From Marivibrio sp040218065 (GTDB lineage Bacteria; Pseudomonadota; Alphaproteobacteria; UBA8366; Aestuariispiraceae), in the NCBI RefSeq assembly GCF_040218065.1, contig NZ_JAVJQE010000009.1, forward strand, positions 62,001-126,000: a stretch of DNA of 64,000 nt. The letters run 5' to 3'. The translations under genes were made by a program, and so were the position numbers. The notes below the pieces were generated by a model. The model ran no database searches. It was given only the letters and a program-made list of their open reading frames with translations, and was not told the DNA's origin. Below are positions 44,633 to 52,958 of this stretch, one piece after another. Within the stretch, counting starts at the first letter, position 1; each line of letters opens with the position of its first letter.

Positions 44633-45349
44633 ATGCAGTACGATCCGATGGATTTGGCCGATTTCGTCGCGCGGCGACGCGAGGAATTGCGGGCGCTGGG
44701 CCTCGTCGTGGAGACCCGGCGCGACTTCGAGACGCTTTACGATCTGGACTTGCCGGGCAAGGCGCTGTCGCCGATGTTCTCGCCCCGGCATTACGATTTG
44801 CTGGAGGAAAAGGCGCGCTGGATCTGCGGGCGGATGGGCGAGACGGTCGTCCACGTTCAGGCGGTGCGCCTGATCGAGACCGGCGAAGCCTCCGCCGAGC
44901 GGGCGCTGGGGTGCGAGTTCGCCCGCCTGTTCGGCAAGCCGAGCTATCCGCCCGGGCGCATCGCTGACGCGTTGGAGGCGATGCGCGGGCGCGCGGTCTA
45001 TCACGGCGATCTATGGTGCGACGCCCGGCTGCGCGGAACCGGCGCGGGCGAGCGGCTGGGCGCGCTCGGGGTCGCGCTGGCGATGCTGACCTTCGACCCG
45101 GATCACGTCTTCGGCTTCATGGAGCAGCCGTTGGCGGGGAAAGGCTTCTTCTTCCGAGAGGGGTATTTCAACATCGAACCGCTGGGCGCGGGGTGGCGGC
45201 GCGGCGCGCCGTTCTTGCTGGAAAGCGATTGGCTGGTCTACGCAGGCCGCGAGACCTTGCGCAAGCTGATCGCCCGGGACGCTCAGCTGAACCGGGTCAG
45301 GCAGGCGACCACCCGTTTGGAGCCCAGCGTCATCGGGAACACCATTTGA
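44633..45349 (+). CDS. Uncharacterised GNAT-like protein under a hairpin-masked ribosome site
   Basis: A 238-aa soluble protein that I cannot assign to a named family. A stretch near residues 127-155 (C-D-A-R-L-R-G-T-G-A-G-E-R-L-G) has the R-x-x-G-x-G/A pattern of an acetyl-CoA site and is followed by G-x-x-F-F-x-R-E-G-Y-F. That makes a GNAT-like acyltransferase plausible. The Shine-Dalgarno (AGGAGGAAG) is excellent but lies inside a perfect inverted repeat. Upstream 44430-44590 is AT-rich. Its 3' end overlaps the convergent PAS-like gene by 67 bp. Confidence 0.7.
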   Translation: MQYDPMDLADFVARRREELRALGLVVETRRDFETLYDLDLPGKALSPMFSPRHYDLLEEKARWICGRMGETVVHVQAVRLIETGEASAERALGCEFARLFGKPSYPPGRIADALEAMRGRAVYHGDLWCDARLRGTGAGERLGALGVALAMLTFDPDHVFGFMEQPLAGKGFFFREGYFNIEPLGAGWRRGAPFLLESDWLVYAGRETLRKLIARDAQLNRVRQATTRLEPSVIGNTI

Positions 45350-45735
45350 TAATAGGAGACGATGTGCTTCAAGCCGTCCACGGTGAGGCCGGCGGTCACC
45401 CGCTGGCTCACCGGACGGCCGCTGACCGCAACATGGTGATAGGCCATCTGGACGGTGCGCTCGAACGCCTCGTCGGACAGACCGGGCTCGCCGACCAGGC
45501 CGGCCGCAAAGTCGCGACCGAAAAGTTCGCTGGTGGTGGAGTTCGCCCCGCAATGGAGATAGGGGCACCCGTCGCGCATCGGCGCGAAGATCTGCAGCCG
45601 GTCCAGCAGCGCCTCAAACCGCTTGGGCTGCTGGCCGGCGTGCCCGCCCAGGCGATGAAAATCGATCGCCGGCTGGAAGATCGAATTCCGACCCGCCAGA
45701 TCGTCCAGAGTGAGGGTTTCGATGCGCACGCCCAC
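45283..45735 (-). CDS. PAS-like sensory-domain protein
   Basis: A 150-aa protein starting at GTG 45735. The middle (P-Y-L-H-C-G-A-N-S-T-T-S-E-L-F-G-R-D-F-A) resembles the short PAS domains found in many alphaproteobacterial single-domain proteins. No output domain is attached. It overlaps the convergent GNAT-like gene by 67 bp and lies 30 bp downstream of a 92-aa gene on the same strand. Function unknown; a partner-binding sensor is possible. Confidence 0.6.
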   Translation of the reverse strand: MGVRIETLTLDDLAGRNSIFQPAIDFHRLGGHAGQQPKRFEALLDRLQIFAPMRDGCPYLHCGANSTTSELFGRDFAAGLVGEPGLSDEAFERTVQMAYHHVAVSGRPVSQRVTAGLTVDGLKHIVSYYQMVFPMTLGSKRVVACLTRFS

Positions 45736-45765
45736 GTTTCGGCCCGCCTTTTCCTTCGCCCGCGT

Positions 45766-46044
45766 TCAGCTCTCGCCGACTGCGCGACGCCCGTCCGCCC
45801 GTTCCTGCAGCATGGCCGCAACGGTTCGGATATAGCGCAGCGCCCGGTCGAGATCGGCGCCCGAAATCCTCTCCAGATCGTCCGCGCCGATGGTCTCGCG
45901 CAGCCAATAGGTCAGCAACAATTCGGCGTGGGCCGCGCGCGCGGTCTCCTGCACGATGACGCGCTTGCGGGCGTCGGAAACGCCGACTCGATCGGTCATC
46001 AACCGGGTGATTTGTCGCTCCAGATATTCAGCCCGCCGACTCAT
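45766..46044 (-). CDS. Small helical protein of unknown function
   Basis: A 92-aa, charged, mostly helical protein with a basic N-terminus and no membrane segment or signal peptide. No family is recognised. It is 30 bp upstream of the PAS-like gene on the same strand, so the two probably form an operon. The intervening frame and codon use look coding. Confidence 0.55.
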   Translation of the reverse strand: MSRRAEYLERQITRLMTDRVGVSDARKRVIVQETARAAHAELLLTYWLRETIGADDLERISGADLDRALRYIRTVAAMLQERADGRRAVGES

Positions 46045-46175
46045 AGGTCCACCACCTGGGGTTTGTTTCCCCTAGTATCGGCCCTCTGGGGCGGGATGAT
46101 CAAGCGCTGCGCCGATAAATTGTTGAAAATACTCCTTTTTGGCGAGCCGCCTTCGGAAATGCGCCAATAGTGCGA

Positions 46176-46204
46176 GGGGCGCCCGCGCGGTGCGCGGGCG
46201 CCCC
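46176..46204. terminator. Perfect 13-bp hairpin after the dimethylglycine-dehydrogenase-like gene
   Basis: GGGGCGCCCGCGC (46176-46188) pairs with 46192-46204 around a three-base loop, about 50 bp beyond the stop at 46255. No T tract follows on the minus strand, so it may act as an mRNA 3' stabiliser or a Rho-assisted end. Confidence 0.5.
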
Positions 46205-46254
46205 TGCCGGGCCAGGTCGCGCCGCCCCTTGCCGGGGGGCGGGCGGGCCTGCGA

Positions 46255-48780
46255 TCAGCCGTCCGCGCGCAGCCGCTCGTTATCGGGGTCGAACGGGCTC
46301 TCGTCGATCACGACGCATTTGTGCAGGGTGCGCAGGATGTCGATCTCGAGCTCCGTGCCGACCTCGGCGAGGCTCGGCCGGACCATCGCGAGGACCAGCG
46401 ACTTGCCCGTACGGAAGCCGTAATTGCCCGAGGTGGCGCGGCCGACCAACTCCCCGTCCTTGTAGATCGGGTTGGAGCCGAGCGCGTCGGCGGGACTTTC
46501 GCCGTCGCCGTAGCCGTCCGAGTCGCGCTTGACCAGCCCTTCGCCGTTCGGGCCGATCGGCGGGACGTCGGTCACCTCCAGCGTCACGAACTGGTTGGCG
46601 AAGCCCTTTTCCCGCCAGCGGGAGAGCGCGTCGCGGCCCAGGAACTCGCCCTTGTTGAGATGCACGAAGCGATCGAGGCCGCTTTCCAGCGCCGCGTACT
46701 CGATCGACAGCTCCTTGCCCGGCAGGCGGTAGCTCTTCTCGATGCGCATCGAGTCCATCGCCCGGATGCCGAAGGGCTTCACGCCGAGGTCGGCCCCCGC
46801 CTCCATCAGCGCGTCGAAGATGGTGAGCTGATACTCGATCGGGTGGTGCAGCTCCCAGCCCAGCTCGCCGACAAAGTTCACGCGCATCGCCCGGCAGGGC
46901 GCCATCGCGACGTCGATGTCCTGCGCCGACAGCCATGGGAAGGCCTTGTTCGAGAAATCGACGCGCGGGGCGACGCGCTTCATCAGCTCGCGCGCCTTGG
47001 GTCCGGCGACCACCAGGACGCCCATCGCGCCGGTGAGGTTCTCGAAGCGGACCGAGCCGTCCTTCGGCATGTGCTTCCACAGCCAGTCATGGTCGAGCCG
47101 CTGGAACGCCCCGGCCGAGACCAGATAGAAGCTGGGATCGCCGTAGCGGTCGACGCCTTCGCGCATGATGGTGAATTCGGAATGCACGCCGCCGCCCGGC
47201 GAGAGCGAGTGCGCCAGCGCGACGCGCCCCACCTTCTTCGGGATCTTGTTGGCGACGAAATGATCGAGGAACGCCTCCGCTCCGGGACCCGAGACGCGCG
47301 CCTTCGCGAAGGCGGTCATGTCGAGGACGCCGACATTCTCGGTGACGTTCAGACACTCCTTGCGCACGCTTTCCATGTAGCGCGAGCGACGGAAGGAGTA
47401 GTCGTCCTCCTGGGCCTCGCCGTCGGTCGCGAAGAAGTTCGCACGCTCCCAGCCGAAGGCCTGGCCGAAGACGGCGCCCATCGCCTTCAGGCGATCGTAG
47501 ACCGGCGATTTGCGCAGCGGCCGGGCGGCCGGGCGCTCTTCGTCCGGGAAGTGATTGATGAAGACGTGGGCGTAGGCCTCCTCCGCCTTGGTGATGAGGT
47601 AGCCCTTGCTGACGTAGTCGCCGAACCGCCGCGGATCGACGCCCAGCATGTCGATCGAGGGCTCGCCCTCGACAATCCATTCGGCGAGCTGCCAGCCGGC
47701 CCCGCCGGCGGCCGTGATGCCGAAGCTGTGCCCTTCGGATAGCCAGAAGTTCGGCACGTCCCAGGCCGGGCCGACGATCGGGTTGCCGTCCGGCGTGTAG
47801 GCGATGGCGCCGTTGTAGACCTGCTTCACGCCCACTTCGCCGAAGGCGGGGACGCGCATCATGGCGTGCTCGATATGCGGCTCCAGGCGCTCCAGATCCT
47901 CCTGGAAGAGCTCGTATTCGCAATCCTCGCTCGGCCCGTCGACGTAGCAGGCGGGCGCGCCGTGCTCATAGGGGCCGAGGATCAAGCCGCCGCGCTCCTC
48001 GCGCATGTACCATTCGCCGTCGGAGCCGCGCAGCACGCCCATCTCGGGCAGCCCCTGCTCCTTGCGTTTCAGGATCTCGGGATGGGCGTCGGTGACGATG
48101 TACTGGTGCTCGACCGGCATCACGGGGATGTCGAGGCCGATCATCTTGCCCGTCTGGCGCGCGAACGAACCGGTGGCGCTCACCACATGCTCGCAGGTGA
48201 TGTCGCCCTGGTCGGTCTTCACGACCCACTCGCCGGACGGCGTGCGCTCGAAGCCGGTGACGCAGGTGTTGCGGTAGATCTCCGCGCCCCGGGCGCGCGC
48301 GCCCTTGGCGAAGGCCTGGGTCAGGTCCGCCGGCTGGATGTAGCCGTCCTCCGGATGGCGGATCGCGCCGACCAGCCCCTCGGTCGACATCAGCGGCCAG
48401 ATCTCCTGGACCTCCTCCGGCGTCATGAAGTCGACCTTCACGCCGATCGTCTCGGCGACGCCGGCGTACTGGCGATACTCGTCCATCCGGTCCTGATTTT
48501 CCGCGAGCCGGATGTTGGAGACGACGGAGAAGCCGACGTCCTGGCCGGTCTCCTCCTGAAGCTCGTGGTACATCTTGACGGAGTACTTGTGGATCTGCCC
48601 CACCGAGTAGCTCATGTTGAACAGCGGCAGCAGACCGGCCGCGTGCCAGGTGGAGCCGCTCGTCAGCTCCTTGCGCTCGACCAGGACGACGTCGCTCCAA
48701 CCCTTCTTGGCCAGATGATAAAGGGTCGAGACCCCGACGACGCCGCCGCCGACCACCACCACACGCGCATGTGACTTCAT
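46255..48780 (-). CDS. GcvT-family FAD oxidoreductase (dimethylglycine/sarcosine dehydrogenase-like)
   Basis: This 841-aa fusion has an N-terminal FAD/DAO domain: G-G-G-V-V-G-V-S near residue 12, and S-T-W-H-A-A-G, where the His is the covalent FAD site in dimethylglycine dehydrogenase. The C-terminal half (after about residue 430) is a GcvT/aminomethyltransferase-like folate domain. It oxidatively demethylates N-methylated glycines and passes C1 to tetrahydrofolate. It is transcribed alone. The many homologues in marine bacteria include DMG and sarcosine types, so substrate is not fixed. Confidence 0.9.
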   Translation of the reverse strand: MKSHARVVVVGGGVVGVSTLYHLAKKGWSDVVLVERKELTSGSTWHAAGLLPLFNMSYSVGQIHKYSVKMYHELQEETGQDVGFSVVSNIRLAENQDRMDEYRQYAGVAETIGVKVDFMTPEEVQEIWPLMSTEGLVGAIRHPEDGYIQPADLTQAFAKGARARGAEIYRNTCVTGFERTPSGEWVVKTDQGDITCEHVVSATGSFARQTGKMIGLDIPVMPVEHQYIVTDAHPEILKRKEQGLPEMGVLRGSDGEWYMREERGGLILGPYEHGAPACYVDGPSEDCEYELFQEDLERLEPHIEHAMMRVPAFGEVGVKQVYNGAIAYTPDGNPIVGPAWDVPNFWLSEGHSFGITAAGGAGWQLAEWIVEGEPSIDMLGVDPRRFGDYVSKGYLITKAEEAYAHVFINHFPDEERPAARPLRKSPVYDRLKAMGAVFGQAFGWERANFFATDGEAQEDDYSFRRSRYMESVRKECLNVTENVGVLDMTAFAKARVSGPGAEAFLDHFVANKIPKKVGRVALAHSLSPGGGVHSEFTIMREGVDRYGDPSFYLVSAGAFQRLDHDWLWKHMPKDGSVRFENLTGAMGVLVVAGPKARELMKRVAPRVDFSNKAFPWLSAQDIDVAMAPCRAMRVNFVGELGWELHHPIEYQLTIFDALMEAGADLGVKPFGIRAMDSMRIEKSYRLPGKELSIEYAALESGLDRFVHLNKGEFLGRDALSRWREKGFANQFVTLEVTDVPPIGPNGEGLVKRDSDGYGDGESPADALGSNPIYKDGELVGRATSGNYGFRTGKSLVLAMVRPSLAEVGTELEIDILRTLHKCVVIDESPFDPDNERLRADG

Positions 48781-49005
48781 TGCTGTTCCGCTCCCCGAGC
48801 CTGCGGCGCCTCAGGGCGAGGCGATGAAACCGCAGTCGTCCGCCAGATATGGGACTTCGGCCGAAGCGTCTCTCCGACCGCGATATCGGCGGCACAATGA
48901 AACGGGGTCAACCGGCTCGCTTGCCGATGTGCGACGGGCGATTGGCGTTTTCGCGCCGCCCGCCGCCGCCGCGACGCTCCGCCGCACGGCGCGCTCGGGG
49001 CGGCT

Positions 49006-49563
49006 TCAGCGGCGCAGGACTTCGCGGACCGCGGCGACGCGCTCCGCAAAGTTGAAGCCGTACCGGCGGGCGCACGTCAACGCGCCCTCTGGCACGGGGA
49101 CAGGCGTTCCGTCTGGCGCGTTGGTCCGGGCGTACGGTCCCCAGTGACAGCCGCCCTCAGCGAAGCCCGGCGTGGCGCGGGGCAACGGGACGATCGCCAT
49201 GCCGAGCTGGGCGAAGTTGCTCAGCATCGCCAGCATCGCCAGATCAGCGCCGCCGCCCGCCCCGCCGTAGCCGCCGCCGGTGGCGAAGACGCCGCAATGC
49301 CGGTCGCTGAGATCGACCTGGCGCCACAGCGGGCCGCACTGCTGATCGATGAAACGCTTGGCCCGCCAATGCATCGCGCCCATGTGCACCGGACTGCCGA
49401 ACAGCACGCCGTCGGCCTGAAGCACGTCCTCGCCGCACAGCGCGTCCACATCCGCCGCATGCACCGTGGTCGAGGGCGACTCGCGCGCGCCCTCCGCCAG
49501 CGCTTCGGCGAGGCGCGCGGTCGCCCCCTTGTCGCTTGCGTAGGCGATCAGAATGCGCGCCAC
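49006..49563 (-). CDS. Flavodoxin-like NAD(P)H-dependent oxidoreductase (WrbA-like)
   Basis: A 185-aa flavodoxin-fold protein starting at GTG 49563. A GGGGAGGG ribosome site lies about 9 nt upstream within the end of the previous gene; a longer start at 49605 lacks this support. The FMN phosphate loop is A-S-D-K-G-A-T-A near residue 8. G-S-P-V-H-M-G-A-M-H-W and F-A-T-G-G-G-Y-G-G-A-G-G-G-A match WrbA-type FMN contacts. It reduces quinones or other acceptors. It is last in a four-gene unit (88-aa peptide, WD40-type, FGE-like, this). Confidence 0.88.
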   Translation of the reverse strand: MARILIAYASDKGATARLAEALAEGARESPSTTVHAADVDALCGEDVLQADGVLFGSPVHMGAMHWRAKRFIDQQCGPLWRQVDLSDRHCGVFATGGGYGGAGGGADLAMLAMLSNFAQLGMAIVPLPRATPGFAEGGCHWGPYARTNAPDGTPVPVPEGALTCARRYGFNFAERVAAVREVLRR

Positions 49564-49579
49564 GGCCTGCGCCCTCCCC

Positions 49580-50356
49580 TCACCCGCCGGCGCGGGGCGC
49601 GTCATGCACCAGACGAAAGCCGGTGATGCGGAATTGCGGCCCCGGATGCGGCCCGTGTCGGCGCGCGCCCCGACACAGATCTCCGCCCAACAGGAAGGAG
49701 CCGCCGCGCAAGATCGGATACCGCGGCCCCACCAGCTTGATCAGGTCGTCCGCGATGAACCGGCCGCCGGGATAGGGGGCGTACCGGCTGGCGGTCCATT
49801 CCTCGACATTGCCCGCCAGATCGACGACGCCGCACCAGGAGGGATTCCGGGCGAAGGCGTCGACCGGCGTCGTTTCGCCCCGCCCGCTCTCGACGGTGTT
49901 GCAGCAGGCGGGATCGAAGCGCTCGCCGAACGGATAGGCGCGGCCGTCGGGTCCGCGCGCCATCCACTCCCACTCCGCCTCCCGCGGCAGCCGCCAGGGC
50001 CGCCCGTCCCGCCCTTCCAGCCATCGCGCGAAGGCCTCCGCTTGGTCGAGCGTGACGCCCCAGACGGGGTGGTCGGCGGGCGCGTTGACCTGAAGCGATT
50101 CCGGCAGAGGCGTCGCCGTCTCGGCGCAGAAGTCGGCGAAGAGCGCGTTGTCGACCGGATAGACCATCGCCTCGAAACCGGCCACCAGAACCGGATGACG
50201 CGGATGCTCCTTCATGATCCAGTCGCGGAAATTCTCGGCGTAGGACGGATCGACCAGCCTGCCCGTCCAATCGGCGACGCACGCCTCAACCTCTTCAGCG
50301 GTGCTGCCGCGCTGAAGCCGCCCGCCAGGGACGCGCGCCGTGCGCGGCTCACTCAT
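49580..50356 (-). CDS. FGE/SUMF1-domain protein lacking one catalytic cysteine
   Basis: A 258-aa protein made wholly of the formylglycine-generating-enzyme fold: V-P-G-G-x-x-x-x-G-S at the start, H-P-V-W-G-V-T-L-D-Q-A-E-A-F-A, R-L-P-R-E-A-E-W-E-W, G-N-V-E-E-W-T, and a final R-G-G-S-F-L-L-G-G-D-L-C-R. In true FGEs the last motif has two Cys (G-G-S-x-x-C-x-x-x-x-C). Here the first is Leu, so copper-dependent Cys oxidation is unlikely. It overlaps the WD40 gene by 8 bp, implying tight coupling. The real reaction is unknown. Confidence 0.85.
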   Translation of the reverse strand: MSEPRTARVPGGRLQRGSTAEEVEACVADWTGRLVDPSYAENFRDWIMKEHPRHPVLVAGFEAMVYPVDNALFADFCAETATPLPESLQVNAPADHPVWGVTLDQAEAFARWLEGRDGRPWRLPREAEWEWMARGPDGRAYPFGERFDPACCNTVESGRGETTPVDAFARNPSWCGVVDLAGNVEEWTASRYAPYPGGRFIADDLIKLVGPRYPILRGGSFLLGGDLCRGARRHGPHPGPQFRITGFRLVHDAPRAGG

Positions 50357-52247
50357 TGTAGCTGGAGCTCAGCAGGCGCTCGGTCACCGCACCGTGCGCG
50401 CTCAGCATTTCGCTATGGGGCCGAAAGCCGTGCAGGCGGCCGCTGCGCCCGTAGGTGAGGACCTCCAACGGATACGCCCCCTCGACCTCGTCCTCCAGGC
50501 ACAGGACGCCTTTCGAGTAGTCTTCTTGGTCGGCCCCGAGATAGAGCCGCTCGCCGCTGGCGAAATCGCACAAACCGATCTGCGTCGTATAGCTGATGAA
50601 GATCAGATAGCCGTACCGCGCGCTCCAGCAGAAGTCCTCGATCGTATTGCCGACCGCGGTCACCCATTCCTCCGCGTGATCCTCCTCCAGCCGATACCGA
50701 TACAACGAATCCTCCTGATTGTAGGCGAGCGTCCCCTCATCAAGCCATTGCACCCGCTTGACCCGCTTGCTGACGGGTCCCGGATGACGCTCCTCCAACG
50801 TGCGCGCGTCGAGCAGACGAATGCGGCCGTGACGCTCCCCCACCGCCAGCAGATCGCGGGCGGGATTGTACGCCAACGCCCAGAGCGGCATGTCGGCGGG
50901 CGAGCGCCACTGCGCCTCGACCGCCCCGCTCTCGCCATGCAGGCGCAGGGCCCGACCGTCTTCCAGGCAGACGAAAGCCGCCGTCCCGTCGGCGCTTACG
51001 GCCACGTCGCGCACGGCGCTCCCCAAGTCGGCGAGTTCGACGCACGGGCCGCCGTCCGTCGGCGCGCGCAACAGCTTGCCGGACGTCTGCGCCAGGAACA
51101 GGACGCCGTCTTCCGAAGCCGTCATCCGTTTGGTGTAGGACGCGCGCTCCGTCTTGCGCAGCACGGCCGTCGGGGTCAGGTGCAGCCGCTTCTCGTCCGG
51201 GTCGCCGCCGACGTGCAGGATCACGATTTCGTCGCCCTCCCCCGTCGCGGCGAGCCGGCCGTCCGGCAACCGACAGACGCTCCATAGGGGCGGCGGCGTG
51301 CGACGGGTCTTGGCGACCGGGCCGCCGGCGGCGAGATCCACCTTGTAGATCGCCCCGTCGAAACACTGCGCGTAGCCGACATCAGGCGCGTCGGGCAACG
51401 TCTTGAACCAGCGCATCTTGAAGGGCGCCTGGTAGACGACGCCTATGGGCGCGCATGTCTCCGGGTCGATTTCGTAGACGCGGCGATCGAACCCGACGGC
51501 GAAGGCACGCCCTGAGGTCTTGTTGAAATGCACATGCTCAAGGTCGTCCAAAGTGAAGACCGGCCCCGCGCGTTCGACCGAGCGCTGCATCATGTCGAAG
51601 CGCAGCACCCGTCGATCGTCGGTCGCGACGAGATAGCGGTTATCCCCCACCGCTTCGAACCAGTGCACGTTGTTGGAGCCGATGCGAACTTCCTCCAACG
51701 TCAGACCGTCGCGCGAGAAGACGACCAGGCCGAGCGCCCCCGTCGCCAGCACGTGCGATCTCGCATCCGGATAAAACGCCGTCGCGAAATCCTCCAAGCC
51801 GTGCAGCCGGGTGCAATGTATGAGCTCGAACCGATCGCCCCCATAGTCGAGTTCCAAGACCCCGGCGCTCGCCGACCGGGTCGCGAGCCGCGGCTCGGTC
51901 GGATGGAAGCAGAGGGCCTGGCTCTGGCTGTTGTTGCGCGGCACATCGACCACATCGTTCCAGGGGCGCAGGAGACGGGTCGAGAAGCGATCGATCAGCC
52001 GCGGCTGCGTCGGATCCTCGACGTCCACCAGGGCGATTTGGCTGTCCATTCCGCGTGTCGCGAGAAGGGGGCGGTTCGGATGCGCCGCCACGGCGTAGAG
52101 GTCTCCGAGATTCGTTTGCAGCCGCGCGATTTCGTGAAGCGCCGTCGGCTCGAACAGGGCGATCTCGCCCGACTGCAACCCGCCGACAAGAAAACGGCCG
52201 CCGGGATCGACGGCCATTGAGTTGATCTTGAAGGCGGTTGCGGTCAT
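50349..52247 (-). CDS. WD40-type beta-propeller protein
   Basis: A 632-aa protein with repeated beta-propeller blades (patterns such as V-A-A-H-P-N-R-P-L-L-A-T-R, I-A-L-V-D, A-V-S-A-D-G-T-A-A-F-V and L-W-A-L-A-Y-N-P-A-R-D-L-L-A-V-G). Two propellers are likely from its length. No signal peptide or catalytic motif is seen. It overlaps the FGE-like gene and lies 60 bp downstream of the 88-aa peptide gene. A scaffolding or peptide-binding role is inferred. Confidence 0.85.
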   Translation of the reverse strand: MTATAFKINSMAVDPGGRFLVGGLQSGEIALFEPTALHEIARLQTNLGDLYAVAAHPNRPLLATRGMDSQIALVDVEDPTQPRLIDRFSTRLLRPWNDVVDVPRNNSQSQALCFHPTEPRLATRSASAGVLELDYGGDRFELIHCTRLHGLEDFATAFYPDARSHVLATGALGLVVFSRDGLTLEEVRIGSNNVHWFEAVGDNRYLVATDDRRVLRFDMMQRSVERAGPVFTLDDLEHVHFNKTSGRAFAVGFDRRVYEIDPETCAPIGVVYQAPFKMRWFKTLPDAPDVGYAQCFDGAIYKVDLAAGGPVAKTRRTPPPLWSVCRLPDGRLAATGEGDEIVILHVGGDPDEKRLHLTPTAVLRKTERASYTKRMTASEDGVLFLAQTSGKLLRAPTDGGPCVELADLGSAVRDVAVSADGTAAFVCLEDGRALRLHGESGAVEAQWRSPADMPLWALAYNPARDLLAVGERHGRIRLLDARTLEERHPGPVSKRVKRVQWLDEGTLAYNQEDSLYRYRLEEDHAEEWVTAVGNTIEDFCWSARYGYLIFISYTTQIGLCDFASGERLYLGADQEDYSKGVLCLEDEVEGAYPLEVLTYGRSGRLHGFRPHSEMLSAHGAVTERLLSSSYNE

Positions 52248-52306
52248 CGGAGCCGACCCCGCGACAGTGCGTTTTTCTTGAAAGGCCCCTGGGGCGCGCG
52301 CGCAGA

Positions 52307-52573
52307 CTAGGCCGACACCTCCTTGATGTTGGCCATGATCTGGAAACCGCCCGGAAGACGGGTCTTCGCTTTGCCCTCGAACAGATCGACGCCGCCCATG
52401 ACCTTCTGGTTGACCAGAGCGTTCAGGATGTAGCGGAAGGTATCGTCATCCACGTCCATGCCGAGGTCGTGACGCAAGCCCGTGAAGGCCACGTCCAGAC
52501 GCTTCAGCGCCTCCGGATTGCTCTTCAACTCCTGCAGCGCCTTCGACGCCGCCTCCAAATTCGCCCGTGACAT
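52307..52573 (-). CDS. Small 88-aa protein, possible modified-peptide precursor
   Basis: An 88-aa protein heading the unit with the WD40-type, FGE-like and flavodoxin genes. Residues 5-54 are a helical region with the pattern S-N-P-E-A-L-K-R-L-D, reminiscent of nitrile-hydratase/Nif11-type leader peptides. M-G-G at about 59-61 could be a cleavage site, leaving a ~27-residue core without Cys. No known family is recognised, so a RiPP precursor is only a hypothesis; a small regulatory partner is the alternative. A TATAAT -10 lies about 60 bp upstream. Confidence 0.65.
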   Translation of the reverse strand: MSRANLEAASKALQELKSNPEALKRLDVAFTGLRHDLGMDVDDDTFRYILNALVNQKVMGGVDLFEGKAKTRLPGGFQIMANIKEVSA

Positions 52574-52954
52574 ATCTCGAGTCCCCCTTGTGTGATTGAG
52601 TTTCGGATAAACGCTTTAGTAGGTACGCAGCTATTATAATATCTAAAGTGGCAAAAAGCGGAAGAGGGTTTCTGCGTCGCGCGGGTCCCGCAGGGGCGGG
52701 GCGGGCCGACGCCCGAGGCCCACGCACGAGGTCGCCGCGCCGTGAAGGCGGTTGAGCGAACGCGGCGACGATGACGAGAGGAGCGCTTCCGCTCCACGAA
52801 GACCTCGCAGGCGGCCGGGGCGCGGCGAGCGGACGATCCCAGTATACGGCCAAGCCACGCCCTCCGCCGACGCTTCGAAGGACGGGAGATCGACGCCCTC
52901 TTCGCCCGCGCTCGGGCGCGCAGGCTGAGCGCACGGCGCGCGGCGCCGTGTCGC
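52574..52954. other. Intergenic region between the 88-aa peptide gene and ald
   Basis: No gene is supported. The part adjacent to the peptide gene (about 52600-52665) is AT-rich and contains its likely promoter. The rest is GC-rich and includes, at its end, the hairpin that overlaps the ald stop codon. Confidence 0.5.
52633..52638 (-). promoter_or_regulatory. Consensus -10 (TATAAT) of the peptide/WD40/FGE-like unit
   Basis: The minus strand reads TATAAT at 52638-52633 in an AT-rich patch, 60 bp before ATG 52573. The matching -35 is weak. A perfect -10 in DNA this GC-rich is unlikely by chance. Confidence 0.5.
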
Positions 52955-52958
52955 TCAG
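52925..52958. terminator. Strong hairpin overlapping the ald stop codon
   Basis: CTGAGCG-CACGGCGC (52925-52939) pairs with 52943-52958 around GCG, with one bulged T, about 15 bp in all. The stop codon of ald (52957-52955) is in the stem. There is no T tract downstream, so termination would not be classical. Confidence 0.45.
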
